A DNA stretch of 36,700 nt, from the NCBI RefSeq assembly GCF_030248535.1, contig NZ_JAHGAJ010000042.1:1-36700 (forward strand), in the 5' to 3' direction. Both the position numbers and the translations under genes were made by a program. Below the pieces are notes generated by a model. The model saw nothing but the letters and a program-made list of their open reading frames with translations, was not told the DNA's origin and searched no databases. Position 1 is the stretch's first letter. Each line of letters opens with the position of its first letter. The stretch is from Vibrio sp. D404a. GTDB lineage: Bacteria > Pseudomonadota > Gammaproteobacteria > Enterobacterales > Vibrionaceae. This document shows positions 1 through 7,296 of the stretch, piece by piece.

Positions 1-3000
1 CTCTGGCTCTGGCTCTGGCAAGGATTCATCCACATCTAATTGAGGTTCGCTAGCCTCAATTTGTGGCAAAAAGTCAAAGTCCGAGTCCATCTCTTGTGGA
101 GATTCAACATCATCGATCGCACAAGAGAGCCAATCATCCTCTAGTTCAACTTGCTCTTCGGTGGCTTGCTGTGGCGATGCTTCTACTTGTTCAAATGGGT
201 CGATGTCGTCTTCAAGCATCGAAGTCAACGTATCTTGTTCAGGAGCCAGCGCTCGCTCCAGATCATTTTGAGTCGGTACAAGGTCCGGCTCTTGTTGAGA
301 CAGCAGAGACTCAACCTCTTCTAAATCACCTGACTGTTTGTTTAACTCAGGTGACACTTCTTCGGCTGATTCACTTTGTTGTTCCAGCTCACCTTGTAGC
401 TCTTCAAGCGGTTCAGTTTGCTCCGAGGTGCTAGCTTGCGGTGAATCTGAGCTCGTATCATCAGATTCAACCATAGGCTCTTGAGTATTATGCTCATCAA
501 ACAGTGCGTCTGCCTGAGGCGCAATATCAAACATGTCATCCATGAAATCATTGCGATTGAAATCTTTGTTCGCAGGCTCACTTGGCGGCACTACTTCATC
601 TTGAACGTCGACATCGTTGTCTGTCTGCAGCGCTTCTGGTGCGATAGGCTCAGCTTCAACTTGAGGCTCTTGGCTAAGTTCAGGCTCTTGCTGCTCTTCA
701 AATGAGTCAACATCTTGTGAAGCCGGCTCTACCTTATCAGTTGTCTCAGATGTCTCTTCAAGTGCCGAAGACAGTGATTGCTCAAAGCTCACCTCTTCAG
801 TTGTAACAGCTTCTGGCTCTGGCATTTGTGCAGGCTCTGCTTCTTTGGCTAACTCTGATTCTTGCGCTGAATCCAAATCGTCAATACCACTAGTCAGCAG
901 ATCATCAAACGGGTCCAGTGATGCTGATTCTTCATCACTCTGATCGTCAGATAATGCAGATTCTGAGAAATCATTACTCAGCAGTTCATCCAGTGTTTCG
1001 TCATCTTCAAGCGAGAGCGAGCTGTCGTCATCGTCTAAGAAGTCATCTAACAGATCAGTGCTGCTTTCATCTAGAGTGAAGTCGTCTTCGTTCTCTTCAG
1101 ATAGGCCTGATAGCTCTTCTAACTCATTAAGAGGATCAAGGTCGAGGTGTTCTTGCTCCGACTCAGCGTTCGCATCATCGTCTCCTAGCATCTCATCAAG
1201 AAGATCCGTCGAGTTACTTAGATCAACATCGTCACCATCCAACAGCTCATCGAGTAAGTCCGTGCTCTCTTCAGATGGTGTTTCAACCGCTGAATCAAGC
1301 AGGTCATCACCAATCAACTCTTCGCCTTCTGGCACGGGTTGGTCAAACTTAGACAAAATGCTTTCGATGTCGTCGTCAGAAGCCAGTTCATTGGTAAATT
1401 GCGATGTCAGATCATCATCGTCAAGATTGAATGATGGCTCTTCCTCTGCTGGTGTTTCAAGTTGTTGAGTCGCTTGCGCAAAGATATCGTCGATATCATC
1501 GTTGCTCGTCGGCGCTTCTGACTCTGATGTTTGTTGCTCAGAGATCAGGGTATCAATATCAAAGTCATCACTCGCGTCTGAAGACGGCGCTGTAGAGTCT
1601 TGCTGTTCCGAAATCAGCGCGTCGATGTCAAAGTCATCAGACAGATCTGTAGGCTCAGTCGTCGTGTCAGACTGTTGCTCCGAGATCAGAGCATCGATAT
1701 CGAAATCATCACTCACACCCGGTGTCGCAGGCTTATCATCTTCCGACATTAACGTATCAAGGTCGAAACTATCGTCATCATCGTCGGTGGATGCAAATAG
1801 ATCATCAAGCATCGACTGATCCAGCTCGCTTGAGCCGAGATCTTCAGTTTGAGCGTCTTGAGATAGTAAAGCTTCAATATCATCTGCTGACATTGGGTTA
1901 TCATCAGAGAGATCGAAATCACCTTCATCTGAATCGAGTGCGCTCTCTACGGTTTCGTCGAGTGCACGCTCCATCTCTTCTAAGCCTAGCGCTTTCTCTT
2001 CACCGTTGACGCTGATGCCGTTATTGCTATCCAGATCGATATCGTCGAAGTTTCCATCTAGATCGCCGTCATCACCGATACCCGCAAATGGGTCGTCATC
2101 TTCACCATCAAGGTTGAAATCAAGATCAGCGTCGTCTAAGCCAGCAAAGACATCGTCTTGCTCATTGGTATTCTCATCGTCAAACAGCTTTTCGGTATCA
2201 TCGTCGGCACCAAACAGCTCATCCTCAAGAGAAAGCTCGTTATCAAGCTCAGCCATCTCTTGATCAAGTGGCATTGGCACAACATTGCTTTGCTCTGGCA
2301 GATTATTCGATTCTTGCGCCGCTTGCTCAGGCTCTTCTTTCTTCGACTTTCTGCCCATGAGTAGAACAATGATTAAGCCGATAAGCAGTCCCGGGATAAT
2401 GGCCATAGCCGCAACCAACCAACCGTTTGATAACAGTTGGTCCATGGTGCTTGGCGCCATTTTCTCAATTTCAGCGTTTTTCTGACGCTCTTCTTCAAGC
2501 AGTTTTTCTACTTCGTTGCGAATGCGGTCTTCATCGCTCAGCTCTGTTTTTAGTACTTCGACTTCAGATTGAACGTTCGACAGCATCAGGCGCAGCTGAT
2601 GATTCTTCTCTTCAAGCGATAGCAGCTCAGACTCTGACATCTCTAGCTGCTTTTCGAGCAGGTTAACTTCGTTTTCTTGTGGCGACACCATAGGCTTTGA
2701 TGACGCTGTAGGTTTGGTCTCAGTCGTTACCTTGGGTTCAACCTTTTCTGGTTTTACGACTGGAGCTGGTTTTGGTGTCTTTGCTACTTCAGGTTTAGCG
2801 GGAGCGACTGGCTGGCTAGATGCTGCGTTCAGCTTAGCTTGGTGCGAGTCCATAATGCGGATCGCTTGCTGCGTTGAACTTGCACGAGCCTGCTCTAAAG
2901 ACGGCACACGCAAATAGCTTGATGGTACCAAACTGTGGATGTTTTGATTTTCAAAAGCCTGAGGGTTTAATCGGTAGATCGCCAAAAGCGTTTGCTGCAC

Positions 3001-3255
3001 TGACACTGAGTTATCAGGGCGTAGTCGAGATGCAATAGACCACAAGGTTTCGTTGCCATTGGTTGGTCCATAAAATCGAGAAGGCTCATCCGCTTGATTG
3101 AGTGACTGAGCGCGAACTGGCTCTGAGAATGTTGGCGAGGATTTGATTTGTCCATCGGGGCCAACTACTCGAATAGTATCTGCACGAACTACGGAAATCT
3201 GAGTCGCAATGACAAACGCTAAAGGCATCCACCACTGCTTGAAAATTTGAAACAT
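1..3255 (-). CDS. fimV/hubP: HubP/FimV-type polar landmark protein (C-terminus cut off by window edge)
   Basis: The reading frame stays open from ATG at 3255 to the window edge (1085 codons seen, no stop). Visible order: signal peptide (about 1-25, ending VRA), LysM-like peptidoglycan-binding domain (about 60-116, with ETLWSIASRLRP), Ala/Pro/Lys-rich linker, coiled coil (about 205-265), one membrane span (about 275-300) followed by GRKSKK, then a very long Asp/Glu-rich cytoplasmic part with repeats of DDFDIDALISEQQ type. This architecture is that of FimV/TspA, called HubP in Vibrio, where it marks the cell pole and recruits ParA-family ATPases for chromosome origin, chemotaxis and flagellar placement. 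The FimV C-terminal domain and TPR region would lie left of the window. It sits downstream of asd, the usual place, but the asd terminator separates them. The family call is strong; the name HubP assumes a Vibrio host. Confidence 0.92.
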   Translation of the reverse strand, partial: MFQIFKQWWMPLAFVIATQISVVRADTIRVVGPDGQIKSSPTFSEPVRAQSLNQADEPSRFYGPTNGNETLWSIASRLRPDNSVSVQQTLLAIYRLNPQAFENQNIHSLVPSSYLRVPSLEQARASSTQQAIRIMDSHQAKLNAASSQPVAPAKPEVAKTPKPAPVVKPEKVEPKVTTETKPTASSKPMVSPQENEVNLLEKQLEMSESELLSLEEKNHQLRLMLSNVQSEVEVLKTELSDEDRIRNEVEKLLEEERQKNAEIEKMAPSTMDQLLSNGWLVAAMAIIPGLLIGLIIVLLMGRKSKKEEPEQAAQESNNLPEQSNVVPMPLDQEMAELDNELSLEDELFGADDDTEKLFDDENTNEQDDVFAGLDDADLDFNLDGEDDDPFAGIGDDGDLDGNFDDIDLDSNNGISVNGEEKALGLEEMERALDETVESALDSDEGDFDLSDDNPMSADDIEALLSQDAQTEDLGSSELDQSMLDDLFASTDDDDDSFDLDTLMSEDDKPATPGVSDDFDIDALISEQQSDTTTEPTDLSDDFDIDALISEQQDSTAPSSDASDDFDIDTLISEQQTSESEAPTSNDDIDDIFAQATQQLETPAEEEPSFNLDDDDLTSQFTNELASDDDIESILSKFDQPVPEGEELIGDDLLDSAVETPSEESTDLLDELLDGDDVDLSNSTDLLDEMLGDDDANAESEQEHLDLDPLNELEELSGLSEENEDDFTLDESSTDLLDDFLDDDDSSLSLEDDETLDELLSNDFSESALSDDQSDEESASLDPFDDLLTSGIDDLDSAQESELAKEAEPAQMPEPEAVTTEEVSFEQSLSSALEETSETTDKVEPASQDVDSFEEQQEPELSQEPQVEAEPIAPEALQTDNDVDVQDEVVPPSEPANKDFNRNDFMDDMFDIAPQADALFDEHNTQEPMVESDDTSSDSPQASTSEQTEPLEELQGELEQQSESAEEVSPELNKQSGDLEEVESLLSQQEPDLVPTQNDLERALAPEQDTLTSMLEDDIDPFEQVEASPQQATEEQVELEDDWLSCAIDDVESPQEMDSDFDFLPQIEASEPQLDVDESLPEPEPE
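1531..1716 (-). repeat. Tandem acidic repeats inside fimV/hubP
   Basis: Three near-identical coding repeats occur at about 1671-1716, 1601-1642 and 1531-1575. Each encodes DDFDID(A/T)LISEQQ. Matching bases are 72 and 69 apart, so the units are 24 and 23 residues. Looser copies of the DDI..LLS type flank them (for example near 1350-1385 and 1857-1920). HubP cytoplasmic regions are known for such acidic repeats, whose number varies between species. Confidence 0.85.
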
Positions 3256-3414
3256 AAAAGGCTCAGTTAGGTGCTTAAATTCGGAAAAATAACGATCTAC
3301 TAAATATATCGGATAACAGGAGCAAAACTATAGGGATGAAAACAAAAAATGTGTTGCGACGACAATATTCGCAGCAATTTCACACAATTTTCAGGGATGT
3401 ATTTTTGATTGATT

Positions 3415-3442
3415 AAAAAAGCCCCACTAATGAGTGAGGCTT
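3415..3442 (-). terminator. Rho-independent terminator after asd
   Basis: Ten base pairs (3419-3428 with 3433-3442, loop 3429-3432). Read on the minus strand the one mismatch becomes a G-U pair and the stem is followed by six T residues. It lies 22 bases past the asd stop, so it ends the pdxB-asd transcript ahead of fimV. Confidence 0.85.
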
Positions 3443-3464
3443 CAATAAACAGTAGCAGCGTCGA

Positions 3465-4478
3465 TTAGAAGTAATCGCGAATCAGTACTTCACCGATTTG
3501 AACTGCGTTGGTCGCTGCGCCTTTACGAACGTTGTCAGCAACAACCCACATATTAACGCCACTGTGGTGACTGATATCACCGCGAATACGACCCACCATT
3601 ACATGGTCTTTACCGCCCGCGTCACGAACTTGAGTTGGGAACTCTGCACCGTGGAACACTTCAACGCCTTCTGTGTTCTCTAGCAATTGAACCACTTGTT
3701 CTGCACCGATTGGAGAGCGTGTTTCAATGTGTAGAGATTCGGCGTGACCGTAGAATACCGGCACGCGAACACACGTTGGGTTCACTGTGATTGAAGAGTC
3801 AGCAAAGATTTTTTGAGTTTCCCAAACCATCTTCATCTCTTCACGGGTGTAGCCGTTTTCTGTGAACTCGTCAATCTGTGGGATACAGTTGAATGCGATC
3901 TGTTGTGGGAACGCTGAGTTTTCTGCTGGCATGCCGTTTAGAAGCTTCGCCGTTTGACCCGCTAGCTCATCGATACCCGGTTTGCCTGCACCTGATACAG
4001 ATTGGTAAGTTGAAACGTTGATACGCTCCAGGCCTACTTCATCGTGAATCGGTTTAAGTGCGACAACCATTTGAATCGTTGAGCAGTTTGGGTTTGCAAT
4101 GATGTTGCGGTTACGGAACTCTGCGATCGCTTCTGGGTTCACTTCAGGAACAACCAGAGGAACATCGTACTCGTAGCGGAACTTAGAGGTGTTATCGATA
4201 ACAACCACGCCTTCGTCAGCTGCAATCGGAGCCCACTTCTCAGACAGGTCGCCACCAGCAGAGAAAAATGCGATGTGCACTTGAGACCAATCAAAGTCTT
4301 CCACATTCTGCACTTTTACCGTTTTACCATTGAAACGGTAGGTTTTGCCTTCACTACGTTCACTTGCTAGTAAGTGCAGTTCACCGACAGGGAATTTACG
4401 CTCTTCAAGTACTTCGATAATGGTTTCGCCAACCGCACCCGTCGCACCCAAAACAGCAATATTAAATTCTTGGCTCAT
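3465..4478 (-). CDS. asd: Aspartate-semialdehyde dehydrogenase
   Basis: Reduces aspartyl phosphate to aspartate semialdehyde with NADPH, the branch point to lysine, diaminopimelate, threonine and methionine; cytoplasmic. The 337-residue product has the nucleotide-binding GATGAVG (11-17), the catalytic Cys132 in NPNCST, Gln159 in TYQSVSGAGKPG, and Arg238 and His245 in CVRVPVFYGH, with the same seven-residue Arg-His spacing as E. coli Asd. It is therefore predicted active and is not the inactive paralogue Usg that stands near here in E. coli. The length and motifs fit the second Vibrio isozyme (VcASADH2), which resembles Gram-positive enzymes, rather than the longer E. coli type. It follows pdxB by 12 bases, so the two are probably cotranscribed. 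Confidence 0.95.
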   Translation of the reverse strand: MSQEFNIAVLGATGAVGETIIEVLEERKFPVGELHLLASERSEGKTYRFNGKTVKVQNVEDFDWSQVHIAFFSAGGDLSEKWAPIAADEGVVVIDNTSKFRYEYDVPLVVPEVNPEAIAEFRNRNIIANPNCSTIQMVVALKPIHDEVGLERINVSTYQSVSGAGKPGIDELAGQTAKLLNGMPAENSAFPQQIAFNCIPQIDEFTENGYTREEMKMVWETQKIFADSSITVNPTCVRVPVFYGHAESLHIETRSPIGAEQVVQLLENTEGVEVFHGAEFPTQVRDAGGKDHVMVGRIRGDISHHSGVNMWVVADNVRKGAATNAVQIGEVLIRDYF

Positions 4479-4490
4479 TGTTTCTCTCTT

Positions 4491-5624
4491 TTATAAAGTT
4501 GGCTTTACCATAAAACCGAGTTTCGCTAACGGCGCTAAATTACATGATTCATCACCCGTTAGTTCGACTGCACTGTATTCTCTGCGGTCCCAATATTCTT
4601 TACGCATACGGTCAAAAGAGCCCGGCGTAGCAATATTACGACGGAATAAGGCGTCGTCTTTGCGCACATCATAGATCAACTGAGTCAAATTGTGCAGTGT
4701 TGCTTCGTCCCATGCTCTATCTAATTTCATTTGTGGCACTGGCGCTGTTGGCAATAAGTCACTCGCATACGCACGCTCTTCTCGGCCCAAGAACTCACAA
4801 TAGCTGTTAAAAATCATAGTGGTACCACGTGCTTTACCCTCTAAACCATAGCCAGCAACATGCGGTGTCGCGAACGCAAGCAAAGGAAGCAATTCCATAT
4901 CCACTTCTGGTTCGAACTCAAATACGTCCAGTACCGCAGTGAAGCCATCGGCCTTCTGCAGGCGAGTTTTCAATGCTTGGTTATCCACCACAGGGCCACG
5001 CGCCGCGTTAATCAGAATCTGATCTGCACGGAAGTTGTTCAGCACCATTTCATTGATCAAGTGATGCGTTGGGAAATCACCCGTTTTGGTAATTGGCGTA
5101 TGCGTAGTAATGATGTCAGCTTGCTCAAGTAGCGTCTCAAGCTCGGTGAACTGGCGAGTGTCACCCTCTTGCTGTTTCAGAGGATCGTTCAAAAGCACCT
5201 TAATACCGATACCTTCTAGGCACTTCGCAAGGTAGCTACCCACTTGACCACAACCGATAATGCCCACTGTTTTGTCGAATACAGAGAAGCCTTGTTGCTG
5301 AGCCAATACCATCATCGAGCTAAACACATACTCAGCCACACCCACTTTGTTACAGCCCGGTGCTGCTGTGAAGAAAATACCACGCTCTTTCATCAGTTCC
5401 TGATCAACATGGTCCATACCAGCGGTCGCGGTACCAACGAACTTCAGCTTGTTGGCTTTACTGATCAGTGACTCATTCACTTTAGTTACAGAGCGAATCA
5501 TTAATGCATCAACGTCTACAAGATCATCAGCGGTAAGTGTACGGCCTGACTTTAAAATCACTTCGCCCAGCTGACTAAATAGATCTTCAGCATATGGCAT
5601 ATTTTCATCGATTAAGATTTTCAT
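4491..5624 (-). CDS. pdxB: Erythronate-4-phosphate dehydrogenase
   Basis: Oxidises 4-phosphoerythronate in the DXP-dependent route to pyridoxal phosphate. The 377-residue protein belongs to the D-2-hydroxyacid dehydrogenase fold: NAD-binding GCGQVG at 124-129, and the catalytic set Arg209 (INAARGPVVD), Glu238 (FEFEPE) and His255 (TPHVAGYGLEGK), within one residue of the E. coli numbering. The C-terminal part (about 285-377) matches the PdxB-specific dimerisation region. The ATG at 5624 gives the family N-terminus MKILIDENMP. It lies downstream of fabB and its terminator and upstream of asd, 12 bases away, so a promoter should lie in 5625-5750; none was assigned. Confidence 0.95.
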   Translation of the reverse strand: MKILIDENMPYAEDLFSQLGEVILKSGRTLTADDLVDVDALMIRSVTKVNESLISKANKLKFVGTATAGMDHVDQELMKERGIFFTAAPGCNKVGVAEYVFSSMMVLAQQQGFSVFDKTVGIIGCGQVGSYLAKCLEGIGIKVLLNDPLKQQEGDTRQFTELETLLEQADIITTHTPITKTGDFPTHHLINEMVLNNFRADQILINAARGPVVDNQALKTRLQKADGFTAVLDVFEFEPEVDMELLPLLAFATPHVAGYGLEGKARGTTMIFNSYCEFLGREERAYASDLLPTAPVPQMKLDRAWDEATLHNLTQLIYDVRKDDALFRRNIATPGSFDRMRKEYWDRREYSAVELTGDESCNLAPLAKLGFMVKPTL

Positions 5625-5750
5625 TACGCGGGTACTTTAGTTACGGTCCATCGACCTAAAATGAGGATTGAAATGATTGTGCAAAATTAGACAGCGGCTG
5701 TCGAGGGTAAATAGAGAAACGACCTCAGCTTGCGACGTTTAGGACGCTCT

Positions 5751-5785
5751 AAAAGAAAAATGCCCGATTGAATAAACAATCGGGC
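5751..5785 (-). terminator. Terminator of fabB and its 3' UTR RNA
   Basis: A perfect nine-pair stem (5762-5770 with 5777-5785, six-base loop), followed on the minus strand by TTTTTCTTTT. It ends the fabB transcript 172 bases after the stop codon, unusually far for a simple terminator, and would supply the 3' end and Hfq-binding U tract of a 3'-derived small RNA. Confidence 0.88.
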
Positions 5786-5880
5786 AATACCCAGAACAAA
5801 AGGATCCTGTCTCGCTCTCCAGGAGACAGAGTCTGCGTCTGTTCGATCAGTGACTAACCAAAGCCAGTACTGATCAAGCT
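5751..5880 (-). ncRNA. farS: Probable FarS small RNA from the fabB 3' UTR (5' end approximate)
   Basis: The fabB transcript continues about 200 bases past the stop. On the minus strand it folds into at least three hairpins: arms 5869-5875/5845-5851 (GATCAGT and its complement), arms 5823-5829/5807-5813 (CTGTCTC and its complement), and the terminator stem at 5762-5785. In V. cholerae the fabB 3' UTR is known to be processed by RNase E into FarS, an Hfq-dependent RNA that represses fadE, while FadR controls fabB. Same gene, same place and a structured U-tailed end support homology. The 5' end was not seen directly; it could lie anywhere between about 5880 and the fabB stop at 5957. The remaining 5881-5956 is AT-rich with only weak structure. 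Confidence 0.6.
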
Positions 5881-5956
5881 CTGGAAACCTATAAATCTAG
5901 TAATCTATATGTCTATCGACAGACCTATTCTGTTTATGTGTGATGGAAGTAAAGAC

Positions 5957-7168
5957 TTAGTCTTGGTACTTCTTGATCACTAGTGTTGCGTTAGTACCGC
6001 CGAAGCCAAAGCTGTTCGACATTACTGTTGTTAGTTCTTGCTCACGAGCTTCAGTTACGATGTCTAGGCCAGCTGCAGCTTCGTCTAGGTTTGCAACGTT
6101 AATGCTTGGCGCAATGAAACCATTGTCTAGCATCAGTGTTGAGTAAATCGCTTCGTGTACACCAGCTGCACCTAGAGCGTGACCTGTCATCGCTTTAGTT
6201 GCTGAAATTGCAGGACTATTACCACCAAATACTTCTTGGATAGCGCCTAGCTCTTTCACGTCACCAACTGGAGTTGAAGTACCGTGTGTGTTCACGTAGT
6301 CAACGCCATCAACGTTTTGCATTGCCATCTTCATACAGCGAACCGCGCCTTCACCAGAAGGAGCAACCATGTCGTAGCCATCTGAAGTTGCGCCGTAGCC
6401 TACGATCTCACCGTAGATTTTCGCGCCACGAGCAACAGCGTGCTCAAGTTCTTCGATAACTAGCATGCCGCCGCCACCAGAGATTACGAAACCGTCACGG
6501 TCTGCATCATAGGTACGAGATGCTTGCTCTGGAGTGTCATTGTATTTAGTCGATAGTGCGCCCATCGCGTCGAACATCATAGTCAGAGACCAATCTAGTT
6601 CTTCACCGCCACCAGCGAATACTACGTCTTGTTTACCCAGTTGAATAAGTTCCATTGCATGACCAATACAGTGTGCTGATGTCGCACATGCAGAGCTCAT
6701 TGAGTAGTTCACACCACGGATTTTGAAAGGAGTCGCTAGACAAGCAGAAACCGTTGACGCCATTGTACGTGGAACCATGTAAGGACCAACACGCTTAACG
6801 CCTTTTTCACGCAGGATATCAACCGCGTTTACTTGGTTTAGAGACGAAGCACCACCAGAACCAGCAACGATACCTGTACGGTCGTTTGATACTTGGTCTT
6901 CTGTTAGGCCAGAGTCTGCGATTGCTTGTTCCATTGAAAGGTATGCAAATGCCGCTGCATCACCCATAAAGCGCATTTTTTTGCGATCGATATGGTCAGC
7001 TGGGTTCATTTTTAGGTTACCCCAAACTTGAGAGCGAAGGCCTTGTTCCTTGAACTGCTCTGAAGCGGTAATACCTGATTTACCCGCTTTTAATGATGCT
7101 AAAACTTCTTCGACGTTGTTACCGATACTTGAAACAATACCCATACCGGTGATTACGACTCGTTTCAT
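5957..7168 (-). CDS. fabB: 3-oxoacyl-[acyl-carrier-protein] synthase I
   Basis: Condenses malonyl-ACP with acyl-ACP and is the elongation enzyme needed for unsaturated fatty acids; cytoplasmic. At 403 residues it has the full KAS catalytic triad: Cys161 (SSACATSAH), His295 (NTHGTSTP) and His330 (KAMTGHALGAAG), close to the E. coli positions 163, 298 and 333. Ser/Gly-rich family blocks such as the GSGGASS at about 103 and the C-terminal NSFGFGGTNATL are intact. The ATG at 7168 has AGGA eight bases upstream. It is divergent from mnmC, as in E. coli; the intergenic space carries a weak FadR-like half site. The long 3' UTR is described separately. Confidence 0.97.
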   Translation of the reverse strand: MKRVVITGMGIVSSIGNNVEEVLASLKAGKSGITASEQFKEQGLRSQVWGNLKMNPADHIDRKKMRFMGDAAAFAYLSMEQAIADSGLTEDQVSNDRTGIVAGSGGASSLNQVNAVDILREKGVKRVGPYMVPRTMASTVSACLATPFKIRGVNYSMSSACATSAHCIGHAMELIQLGKQDVVFAGGGEELDWSLTMMFDAMGALSTKYNDTPEQASRTYDADRDGFVISGGGGMLVIEELEHAVARGAKIYGEIVGYGATSDGYDMVAPSGEGAVRCMKMAMQNVDGVDYVNTHGTSTPVGDVKELGAIQEVFGGNSPAISATKAMTGHALGAAGVHEAIYSTLMLDNGFIAPSINVANLDEAAAGLDIVTEAREQELTTVMSNSFGFGGTNATLVIKKYQD

Positions 7169-7222
7169 GTGACATTCCTATAATTCAAAATTCAGCTAGA
7201 TGATAACCAAGAAGGCCAACAA

Positions 7223-7239
7223 AAGTGGTCAGCTTTCCT
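7223..7239. promoter_or_regulatory. Weak candidate FadR site between fabB and mnmC
   Basis: AAGTGGTCAGCTTTCCT matches the left half of the FadR consensus (AACTGGTC) well and the right half poorly, about 10 of 17 positions overall by eye. FadR control of fabB is established in E. coli and V. cholerae, and this lies in the right intergenic gap, but the match alone is not convincing. Confidence 0.25.
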
Positions 7240-7296
7240 AGAAATTCGTACAATCCCTATCAACATATCGCTTCAAATCACAAAATGATAGATTTT

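Noticed and set aside
1531..1716. Repeat array that might be read as CRISPR
   Set aside because: The units are in frame, encode a protein repeat inside an open gene, and have no unique spacers.
1058..2263. Several long Ser-rich open frames on the plus strand
   Set aside because: They are antisense shadows of the Asp/Glu-rich repeats of fimV/hubP, whose codons read as Ser-rich on the other strand; no ribosome sites or known motifs.
7225..7296. Longer mnmC start with 24 extra residues
   Set aside because: The extension is not found in family members as remembered and runs through the fabB-mnmC regulatory gap; the start at 7297 matches the E. coli N-terminus.
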